NCBI GenBank assembly: GCA_039105265.1
Contig: JAPFFF010000010.1
Coordinates: 3,844,001-3,908,000 of the forward strand
Direction of reading: 5' to 3'
Length of the DNA: 64,000 nucleotides
Source of the DNA: Tritrichomonas musculus
Lineage: Eukaryota; Parabasalia; Tritrichomonadida; Tritrichomonadidae
Shown: piece by piece, positions 38,745-46,638 of the stretch
Position numbering within the stretch: the first letter of the stretch is position 1
How the letters are laid out: the number at the start of each line of letters is the position of its first letter
Notes under the pieces: generated by a model
Databases searched by the model: none
What the model was told of the DNA's origin: nothing
The model's input: the letters and a program-made list of their open reading frames with translations, nothing else
Translations under genes and position numbers: made by a program

Positions 38745-38891
38745 ATGATGAGATTGGCTAAGTTAAACAATATCTACTGCTCTCCTATGTACAACGATGA
38801 AACTCTTTCTTTTCACAAAGATTTTGTTGATTATAATATAGTTGGACCAACTACAATATTTGTTCAGATAAGAAAACAAACTGATAACTAA
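38745..38891 (+). pseudogene. 48-residue remnant, likely end of a ubiquitin-like tail
   Basis: The frame starts at adjacent ATGs and reads YNDETLSFHKDFVDYNIVGP then TTIFVQI, which resembles the second half of a ubiquitin-like domain (SL...DYNI..ttI.v). It follows the kinase pseudogene by 40 bases, so it is probably a further fragment of that gene or of a second tail domain. Confidence 0.4.
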
Positions 38892-39171
38892 CAATCTTTA
38901 AACAAATATTTTATTTTATTTATAAAACTTATATTCTAATAAAATCAAGTAGATAATGATTTAAATTTAATAAATTGCTCTTTTTTATCTTTATATTTTT
39001 TTACAAATGATATTGTTACATTTTTAATACATTGATTAAATCAAATTCGCCTTATATATTTTATTACTTTGTAAAAAAACATAGACAAAGAAAATTATTT
39101 TTATTTGAAAAATTTGAGAAAATTTCTGAGAATTTCATAGAAAGTATTCAATATTTTTGAGTTCAATATTT
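38892..39171. other. Intergenic with initiator-like TCAATA at 39163
   Basis: AT-rich spacer. TCAATA at 39163-39168 lies 9 bases before the ATG at 39172 and is the likely initiator of the next gene. Confidence 0.4.
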
Positions 39172-40143
39172 ATGAAATCAAATGTTATTATTCAAACTCA
39201 GAAATATAGTATATATGAACTAATTCGAGATTACCGCTTATTTGATTGCATTGGAGTAGATACTTTTTCAGCAACTTTTAATGCTAATGACAAAAGAACA
39301 GGAGAATTTGTTACATTATTATTTCTTAGAGGTTTAATTGGAGAAAGTGATCAAAGAAAAAATTTTATTCAACTTATAAATACAGTTAGTAAGCTTAACC
39401 ATCCATTAATTCTACCAATAAGGAAAGCATATATTTCTTTAGATACGTCAAATGAAATGGTTCCATTTATGATAGAAGATATTCGAAATATTAGTCAATT
39501 CAAACTCAATTCTATAATAAGGACCGATTTTATTGAAAATGGACAATTATTAATTCATAACAAAAGATATCTTCGATTAAAAGGCCAAAACAACCAAAAA
39601 ATAAATCCAACCATTCGAAGTAAAGTTATTTTTGGCGTTGCTTCATTGATGCAATACTTACATAGTTTAAAAATTCGAGCGTTTTCATTAAAATATGAAA
39701 AAATTTATTTGAATGAAAAATTAGAACCACTTTTTCTTAACATTGGATTTGATTATTTCGGTTCTGTTACAAAAGATGTTGAATACATCCCACCACTTGA
39801 TGATGGTGATGATTTAAAAGGCGAAGTTTATCAATTCGCCGTTGTTATTTATAAAATGTTTTCAATTGAGCCCTTAATAAAAAATAAACGGTCACCTGAC
39901 ATGAATTATGTGTTTAAGATTAAAAATGGATGGAGACCGTCAAGACCTGAGTTGATGCCAGATTGTTACTGGGAGCTCGTTTGTAGATGTTGGCATCAGA
40001 ATGAGAACAAACGTCCTTCTTTTGACGAAATTGTTGAAATTCTCAAAAAAGAGTCGTTCGCAATTGATGAGTTTGGAATGAAAACTGACCGAAATGATCT
40101 TCATGAGTATCAATCACGAGTTAAAAATAAAAAAATCAAATAA
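39172..40143 (+). CDS. TKL-type pseudokinase
   Basis: 323 residues from the first ATG in frame (MKSNVIIQTQKYSIYELIRD). An upstream TTG-started extension is not needed, and TCAATA lies just before this ATG. The kinase fold is evident: FDCIGVDTFSATFNA at the Gly-loop position, SKLNHPLILPIRKA, the ending CRCWHQNENKRPSFDEIVEI. However, the catalytic residues are replaced. The ATP-binding Lys strand reads VTLLFLRG, the catalytic loop reads IRAFSLKYEKIYL, and the DFG position reads NIGFDYFG. It should therefore be catalytically dead and act as a scaffold or regulator. The frame is whole and the fold conserved, so it is likely still under selection. It lies downstream of the kinase pseudogene in the same orientation, suggesting a tandem family. 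Confidence 0.82.
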   Translation: MKSNVIIQTQKYSIYELIRDYRLFDCIGVDTFSATFNANDKRTGEFVTLLFLRGLIGESDQRKNFIQLINTVSKLNHPLILPIRKAYISLDTSNEMVPFMIEDIRNISQFKLNSIIRTDFIENGQLLIHNKRYLRLKGQNNQKINPTIRSKVIFGVASLMQYLHSLKIRAFSLKYEKIYLNEKLEPLFLNIGFDYFGSVTKDVEYIPPLDDGDDLKGEVYQFAVVIYKMFSIEPLIKNKRSPDMNYVFKIKNGWRPSRPELMPDCYWELVCRCWHQNENKRPSFDEIVEILKKESFAIDEFGMKTDRNDLHEYQSRVKNKKIK

Positions 40144-40183
40144 TTTTTTTTTTTTTTACGAATGATTCGTTTTATTTAAGTGA

Positions 40184-40220
<37 letters not shown>

Positions 40221-40247
40221 TGGAAATTTTCCCATTGAAACAACATA

Positions 40248-40989
40248 TAGTGGTCCTAAAAAATATTGATAAGAAATTTGAGAGAAATTTTCATGTTTCA
40301 TTGAAAAAATTGAGAAAATTTATTTAAAAATAATTTGAGAGAATTTTAAAATTTCTTTCAAATTCATTCAAATTTAATGACCTATTCATGAATTTATGAA
40401 TCAATTGTTGGTCAATCTTTTGACCTTTTATTTATTTGTTTTCTTTACCAAAAAATACAAACGAACGCTATAATTTAATCGCAAGTGGTTCTGCAATCGT
40501 ACAATTTTAATAAAAGCAAAACAGCTGATGCATTAAATATTTCGTTAAATTGCGTCAAAGCAGTAGCTAAATAGATTGATGAAGGGAGACCAGAAAAAAC
40601 ACAACCCTGCCGACCACAAATATTAACAAATGAAATCAAGTATTTCATATGCGTTAAAGCAATAACGTTTCCTGAAATCCCTGGAGCTGAAATGGCAAAT
40701 GTTTCCTGAACACAAATTTTATTCTTTATATGGAATAATCTAAGTTTAGCAACAAACAATTCTTTGATTGATTCTTTTCCAAAGAAATTGAAACAATGCC
40801 TCGAAGTGCAAGGCAATCAAGTAAGATTTTAATTTTAATTTTTAATAAAAAATCAACTTTTTCAATTGCCGAAAAAATATTGATAAGAAATTTAACTTTT
40901 TAAATTAAAAATTTTAAAAATAAAATAACTTTTGTTAACGACGATTAACTATTGAATTCATTTCTTATCAATATTTTTTAGGAACACTA
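40248..40989 (+). mobile_element. Decayed Tc1/mariner-like transposon
   Basis: The ends are 30-base inverted repeats (TAGTGGTCCTAAAAAATATT...) at 40248 and 40989, differing at one position and flanked by TA on both sides. A third, internal copy of the AAAAAATATTGATAAGAAAT motif lies near 40867. Inside, the plus strand from about 40500 reads like the helix-turn-helix start of a transposase (SKTADALNISLNCVKAVAK, DEGRPEKTQPCRPQILTNE), interrupted by at least two stops, and no catalytic domain remains. At 742 bases it is an internally deleted, inactive copy. Its right end replaced the last codons of the neighbouring membrane-protein gene. Confidence 0.75.
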
Positions 40990-41776
40990 TAAGTACCGAC
41001 AATTAACGGATAATATTCAACCACTTTTTCAGAGTCGGAGTCACACTTTTTGATATCATTCAAAATATTCATAAAATAAGAAGACAGAAAAAGTTTCAAA
41101 CTAATGTTTTGACCAATGTTGAAATAGAACAATTCAGGAACATCAGTGAAGTTATAAGCATGTGAAGTGATGTGAGAAATAACGCTAATTTTGACACCAC
41201 TTTTTGAATAACATGTGTAAGTCTTTTCTTCACATTCTTCAGCGCATTCTGTCGTTACAACTTCATCTTGTGAATAAATAAATATGAAATCAACAGGTGG
41301 TTCATGTTCAAGTATTGAAATTAAACGGTTAACGGTTGTTGTTGATGTGATTGATTTTGAATATGAAAAATTCATTCCAATTTCAACAAACCAAGTAAAA
41401 GCTGTTAACATACATAATACTATTAGACCTGTTTTAACTTTACTTTCTTTAATACATTCAAAATTTTCAAGACTAAACAAAATTACAAATAATCCAACTA
41501 ATATTACAAAAAAATGTAAAATAAAATGAATAACAATTATTGGAATATTAGGTTTTTCAAACGTATGATTTGGTAATTTTCGTTTATTTGATTTGATTTT
41601 TTGATTTGGTATAGCCAAAAAAAGATCATATTTATAAACCCTAATAAAACAATGACGATTCCTATTGTTAATGGAATTTTCTTTATTAAATGACGTTTTT
41701 TAACTATTACTTCTGTGAAAGAAGGCTCTTTTTCATCTTGATCATCTTTCACTTCTTCAAAACAATCTGATGACAT
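40968..41776 (-). pseudogene. Membrane protein gene with frameshift and transposon-cut end
   Basis: The upstream frame (from 41776, MSSDCFEEVKDDQDEKEPSF) gives an acidic cytosolic start and one membrane span (PLTIGIVIVLLGFINMIFF). The downstream frame (to 40968) gives two more spans (IIVIHFILHFFVILVGLFVI and TGLIVLCMLTAFTWFVEIGM), then a Cys-containing outer domain (CAEECEEKTYTCYSKSG). The frames overlap and meet at a run of seven A on the plus strand (41617-41623), so a one-base slip or a sequencing error there would explain the split. The final codons come from the inverted repeat of the adjacent transposon. Likely a small multi-span surface protein; family not recognised. Confidence 0.65.
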
Positions 41777-41807
41777 TTTAGAACTTATACCAAACTTTTT
41801 GAATTAA

Positions 41808-42415
41808 ATCTTTTAAAAGTTGTAATTGCTTTTTTATCTAGAGATCTTCCTTTTATTTTTTCTAAATCATCGCACTTTTTCAAAAGTATTTTTTGGTTCA
41901 TCTCTTGTAAAACAATGTTTTAAGGGACCAGTCGTCGTCCTACCTATGTCTACGTTTTCATACTTGTTGATTATAGTTAAAACCGAAAAAAGTGTGTCGC
42001 AAAATTCGATTAATAATTTATTAATTGTAGAAGATAAAGACATCTATCGAATCATTATATTTTCTTTCATTTAATTAAATTTCTTTCCTTTCAACTCTAG
42101 ATTTAAACTTATCTAATTTTTCTTTATAAAAAGTTAAAAACCACAATGCAGTTTCAAATAAAAAGTTTCTATTCAAGAAGTCAATGTCTTTTTTTGAATA
42201 GGCTGTAATTGACAAAGAAATAGGGAACCAAAAAGCTGATGAGTCATAACATTTTTTCTCAAATAATTCAATAAAAGTATTTAAAGAAAAAAGTGTCAAA
42301 GGAAGGCTGTCGTGCATTTTTGTTATTTGAGTATCATCAAAAACAATTGAGGGGATATTTTTTAATATTTGTTTGATATTATTAATATCGATAAATATTG
42401 TATTTTTTTGAAAAA
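41808..42415 (-). pseudogene. Decayed coding region, unknown family
   Basis: The longest piece is an 80-codon frame (42317-42075) with protein-like content (LFSLNTFIELFEKKCYDSSA, LNRNFLFETALWFLTFYKEK). Coding-like sense continues on both sides in other frames (for example INKLLIEFCDTLFSVLTIIN and KKCDDLEKIKGRSLDKKAIT), with several interruptions. It looks like the 3' half of a gene that also covers 44655-45483, now separated by the inserted element at 42567-44647. No family recognised; it may be a host gene. Confidence 0.5.
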
Positions 42416-42559
42416 CTCATATGAATTTTGTGAGTTAATAACCGATAACGAAGCCTTTTAAAAAATAATTGAAATATTATCTCCCTCAAAAGAAAAGCAC
42501 ACAATTTGAATTCGATATCTTCTTTAAATATTTGTAATTTGATATAATATTTCAATTAT

Positions 42560-42566
42560 TTTTAAA
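42560..42566. repeat. Target-site duplication, left copy (TTTTAAA)
   Basis: TTTTAAA directly abuts the left end of the inserted element, and the same seven bases follow its right end at 44648-44654. This marks a genuine insertion. Confidence 0.8.
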
Positions 42567-42911
42567 GTAGTTATCCATAGGATTTTCTTACGATGATGCT
42601 TCTCTGGCATTTTGGGGCCCATTTGCACCAAAGGGGCTTAAAAACGACAAAAATAAGATCACTTTGGCGATGTTTTCATTTTCAACAAATTTATATAAAA
42701 AATATATATTAACACACATCAAGGTCCATACAACCCACCGAATACACTATACTATAAACAATTGATTTAAAACACCAATACGCACACACTACACTATTTA
42801 CACACACAGAAGCCTAATATAACAAAAGGCCCAAAATGCCAGAGAATCATCATCGTAAGAAAATCCTATGGATAACTACTTATAACCCACTACTACCACC
42901 GAATGATTAAC
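42567..42911 (+). repeat. Left terminal inverted repeat (345 bases), itself nested
   Basis: Starts GTAGTTATCCATAGGATTTT. The first 313 bases (42567-42879) form a self-contained unit whose own ends are inverted repeats of about 50 bases, so the outer terminal sequence recurs inverted at 42830-42879. The remaining 32 bases (TTATAACCCACTACTACCAC...) are shared with the right repeat. GC content is higher than the surroundings. Confidence 0.85.
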
Positions 42912-42919
42912 TAACTTGC

Positions 42920-43258
42920 TTATGAACCATTCTCTAATGCTGCTAATCTTGATTCCATTGCTTCTATAGTAGCCTTTAAATTTGTGTTCTCAATTACCAA
43001 ATTTTCTATCCTTGCTTTCAGTTCATCATAATCACTTTTTAATGCATAATTTGACAAATCAACTGGTTCGGGAATATCTGTTTTCAAAGCAAAAGTGTTT
43101 GACACATATCTTGCCGAATAAGCGTTTTTGTCAGTTGGTTCGATACTTTTGGTAATGGAACATGATAAAATTTTCGGTGTTTCACCAGTTCCTGGATTTA
43201 TTAATTCATGGCAGTCATACAGAAACCAAAGACTAGAACCACTTCCTTCCATACGCAT
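42920..43258 (-). CDS. Fibre-like coiled-coil protein of the mini-element
   Basis: 112 residues. The first part (GSGSSLWFLYDCHELINPGT) is polar and beta-like. Then come NTFALKTDIPEP and SNYALKSDYDELK, motifs of the 'YALKSD' type common in trimeric viral and phage fibres. A heptad helix closes it (DYDELKARIENLVIENTNLK then ATIEAMESRLAALENGS). The helix resembles that at the start of the Polinton gene at 937-1332. The stop of the preceding gene and this start overlap at 43258, suggesting coupled expression. Probable role: attachment or spike protein. Confidence 0.6.
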   Translation of the reverse strand: MRMEGSGSSLWFLYDCHELINPGTGETPKILSCSITKSIEPTDKNAYSARYVSNTFALKTDIPEPVDLSNYALKSDYDELKARIENLVIENTNLKATIEAMESRLAALENGS

Positions 43259-44214
43259 TATCTTCTATAATTTTCATCTGTACTTTTTTCTATAAAGTTT
43301 ATTTTGAAATCAACGTAATAAAGACTTGGATTAATATCATCCTCAATTTTAATGTATGGTGGTATTGGTTCAGGAGTTGGTGTTGGCGTTGGAGTTGGTT
43401 TATATTCAGGGTTTTCTATGTATGAATTAATTTGTTGATTTATCGGTGAAAATATTGTCTCTATAAAAGAATTCTTATCATAATCATAATATCCATCCAT
43501 CTGGATATCATTTAACTCTCTATTTAAATCACTCAGCCTAAATAATGGTATTAAGCTATCGGCGTTCTGTTTATTGAAGTCTGCAATTTCTTTTAGGAAA
43601 GCATTCCATTCTTCTTTACTTTTAAAGAATAGATCATAAGAGTCTTTAATAAAAGAAATAGGTCCGGAAATTGGAACGCGATATTTATTTAAAATGCCTG
43701 TATAAAGTTTATACATGCTTGACAAAATATTATTTGTCAATTTATATTTTTCCATAACTTTATTATTATACTCATCGAACTTAGGTTTAAGTGTAATAAT
43801 GATATCTTCAAATAAATCTCGTAAATCTTTATCTGTTGCCAACCAAGATATAATATGTGTTGATACCTCTCCTTTTTGTTTTTCATCAAGTAAATTATAT
43901 ATTTCATCATTGGTTTTATTTTCGTTTTCTTTTTTCGTTTTCAATTCATCAAAAGCACTTCGTAAATATTTTCTTACGCTTAAATCAAACTCAAGCTTAC
44001 GTCTCCTTGCTATTGTATAAATATTTCTAACGCCTATAATTGACTCACCACGATTTGCTGTGCTCCATTCTGGTGGAAAATTAAACCAATAACGATGCGG
44101 TTTGTTTGGGTCTCTCTCACCATCTTCAAGAAAATATGCTGTTTCTATTGGTATTGGTACTTGCTCATCATTGATATTGGCTATGGTAGGGTGTAATGTT
44201 TTTATCCTTGACAT
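43258..44214 (-). CDS. Polinton-type beta-rich protein of the mini-element
   Basis: 318 residues. Residues about 18-75 (VPIPIETAYFLEDG, YWFNFPPEWSTANRGESIIG, VRNIYTIARRRKLEF) align by eye with the start of the 438-residue Polinton protein, and DIQMDGYYDYDKNS near residue 235 matches DIQMDGYYENES there. It also has a helical middle and a Pro/Thr repeat (PTPTPTPTPEPIPP). It is shorter than its Polinton relative. Probably a structural (minor capsid-like) protein. It is the first gene of the element's two-gene unit and lies 88 bases inside the right inverted repeat. Confidence 0.65.
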   Translation of the reverse strand: MSRIKTLHPTIANINDEQVPIPIETAYFLEDGERDPNKPHRYWFNFPPEWSTANRGESIIGVRNIYTIARRRKLEFDLSVRKYLRSAFDELKTKKENENKTNDEIYNLLDEKQKGEVSTHIISWLATDKDLRDLFEDIIITLKPKFDEYNNKVMEKYKLTNNILSSMYKLYTGILNKYRVPISGPISFIKDSYDLFFKSKEEWNAFLKEIADFNKQNADSLIPLFRLSDLNRELNDIQMDGYYDYDKNSFIETIFSPINQQINSYIENPEYKPTPTPTPTPEPIPPYIKIEDDINPSLYYVDFKINFIEKSTDENYRR

Positions 44215-44302
44215 TTACTAGCTAATAAATTAATGTTTTGAAACGTAAAAGACTTTGTTGGTAGTAGTAGGACCTTGGTCCCGGGCTCGAAGAGCCTTTG
44301 AT

Positions 44303-44647
44303 GTTAATCATTCGGTGGTAGTAGTGGGTTATAAGTAGTTATCCATAGGATTTTCTTACGATGATGATTCTCTGGCATTTTGGGCCTTTTGTTATATTAG
44401 GCTTCTGTGTGTGTAAATAGTGTAGTGTGTGCGTATTGGTGTTTTAAATCAATTGTTTATAGTATAGTGTATTCGGTGGGTTGTATGGACCTTGATGTGT
44501 GTTAATATATATTTTTTATATAAATTTGTTGAAAATGAAAACATCGCCAAAGTGATCTTATTTTTGTCGTTTTTAAGCCCCTTTGGTGCAAATGGGCCCC
44601 AAAATGCCAGAGAAGCATCATTGTAAGAAAATCCTATGGATAACTAC
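44303..44647 (-). repeat. Right terminal inverted repeat (345 bases)
   Basis: Inverted copy of 42567-42911 with only a few differences. Contains the 313-base nested unit (44335-44647) with its own inverted ends, plus the 32-base inner extension ending at 44303. Confidence 0.85.
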
Positions 44648-44654
44648 TTTTAAA
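44648..44654. repeat. Target-site duplication, right copy (TTTTAAA)
   Basis: Matches the seven bases at 42560-42566 exactly. Confidence 0.8.
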
Positions 44655-45483
44655 TTAGCTTTTCCATTTGTATGAGGAATTACATGCAAAGCAATTGATT
44701 TATTATTCATTTGAAATGGATTTACCTGATAAACAAATCCAGCACGTATTATATTCTTCCAATTATTTTGAATGAATTTTGGAAAAGTTTCAATATTTCT
44801 TCGAAAAGAATTGATTTGTTTTTTATCCAACTTTGGATTTTCTAAGAAACCTGACGTTGTTCCATCAACGTTCACTTGAACGTCTGGCTTAAAAAATAAG
44901 GCATCAACAGCCAATGATGCATAGATCTTATTCTGATTTATAATTGCATTTTCATTTTTATAATTTGTGATAATCAGAGGAATATATTTATGTCAAGAAG
45001 GTCTTGATTAAAATCGGTAAAATTTTTTTTGCGGTATTCTTCAATTTCATTTTGATATGGTAAAATTGGAATATATTTTCTTAATGCATCAAATGCTTCC
45101 TTCGACGAGTCAAATATTTCCAGACACATTGTATAAACATCTTCATATTTTTATGTGTCAGCATTTAAATTACGATGTAAGAATATTTTGCAAATTTTAG
45201 ATATTATTTTGATTGGAGAATTTTCAATTTCGCTCAAAATTCCATTAAATAAAACATCATATTTCTCAACTAAATCTGTTAAAAAGCTAATACGCTTTTG
45301 TAAATCATCACATAGATCATATAAATCTGTAATAATTGGATTTTGCTCTGATTTTGTAATTCTAAGGTTGTCCATACTGTTATTAATAAATTTTGCCTTT
45401 TGTTCACGCTTTTTCTTTAAAGCATCTCGAGCTTTGTCCAATCTATCATCGAACATTTTGATATATATGTATAAAATGATCAT
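44655..45483 (-). pseudogene. Decayed coding region cut by the mini-element, unknown family
   Basis: An upstream frame (from about 45456 at MFDDRLDKARDALKKKREQK) gives a charged helical start with DLYDLCDDLQKRISFLTDL. Coding-like sense continues in other frames (MCLEIFDSSKEAFDALRKYI, then NKIYASLAVDALFFKPDVQV and NPFQMNNKSIALHVIPHTNG) up to the element's right end. At the left end of the element coding-like sense resumes, so the insertion split one gene. Several frame interruptions indicate that it is dead. The family is not recognised; a helical, possibly cytoskeletal or transport-type protein, but this is a guess. Confidence 0.5.
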
Positions 45484-46638
45484 TTAATTTATGATTATCT
45501 TGAAATCTGTAAGTCAAATCATAAAAAAATTAAAAATTTATATAAATATAAATTTATATTATTTCTTAAAACATTTAATTTGAAAAATAACAGGGTCAAT
45601 TTTTTGATATAATGATATCAATTGCATAGTCACAAAAAAACGAATTATTATTTCAATGAGTTAATTGAAATAAATTGATAATTATTTAGAAAATTTGAAT
45701 AAAAGACGTTAAAGGTTTATCATTTTTTATTCAATAAATTGCTTTTAACTTTATGTAGTTGACATTTTTCTAAATAATAATAAATAAATCAGATACCTCA
45801 CACTTCAATATATTAAATCGAATAAAATTTAGAGATAAGGGCAATTCGTATCACTGATAAAAATGACAATCTTTTCAAGTATTTTCAAAAAAGCAAAAAT
45901 ATCTCAAAAAATATTTTGAATTTTTCCAATAAATTATATATTTATAATATACTCCTAATATTAATATTTTTTTGTTTGGTTAAATTCGAATATTTTAAAA
46001 AAAAAGCTAATAATTGATCAAATTTGGAGAAATCGATTTCTAAAAAACTGTAAGTTGAAATAGCTCAAAAACATAGGTATGAATTGTATACATACAGAAC
46101 TATATTATATTTAAAGGATATAGATAAAACACATCTATATAATTTTTCAAACAGCTCTTATTTTAATAAAAATTGAATAGAAAAATTATTTTTGAAAAGT
46201 TTTTATTACTATCTCACAGCATTTTTTAGTGCATAAATTGCTATAGTGAAAATTGCAGAATAAATTTTGCACTCAATTGAATTGTTGATTCAATAATTTA
46301 TATGTTTTTACTCAAGTCAATATTTTTAATAGAAGAAAGAAAAAAATATGTCTTAAACAGCGTTAAAAATATTTTTAATTAATAAGAGACATAATTGAAT
46401 TATAAGAAATTTTTAATATTATTCTAGTGAAGATTTATGATATAATAATAATATTTATTTTATGTTTATAAGCATAAATATGATATTTATGTAAAATAAT
46501 TGTAACAATTTATATAATATATCAAGATATTTTACAAATATGAGAGAATTATTGAAATGAAATATACGTTTGAATAATTCAATCATATAAATTATTTGAA
46601 ATATACCCACCGAAATATTTGAATTTATATCAAAAGTA
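45484..46638. other. AT-rich intergenic stretch, nothing recognised
   Basis: 1.15 kb without a supportable frame, tRNA or clear repeat pair. TCAAAA at 46630, 9 bases before the next ATG, is the probable initiator of the polo-like kinase gene. Confidence 0.5.

Larger units (their letters stand above)
42567..44647. mobile_element. Compact Polinton-derived element with long inverted repeats
   Basis: The element is 2081 bases, bounded by 345-base near-identical terminal inverted repeats and a 7-base target duplication. It carries just two minus-strand genes. One shares its N-terminal block with the 438-residue protein of the Polinton at 6209-7525. The other is a fibre-like protein whose closing helix resembles that of the Polinton fibre-like gene. 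No integrase, ATPase or polymerase is present, so it must be moved, if at all, by proteins supplied in trans. The repeats are still nearly identical and both genes are open, so it looks whole and young. It is inserted in a decayed gene. Confidence 0.8.

Noticed and set aside
40475-40816. 113-codon minus-strand frame
   Set aside because: It is antisense to the transposase-like plus-strand sequence, which gives a better explanation of the codons.
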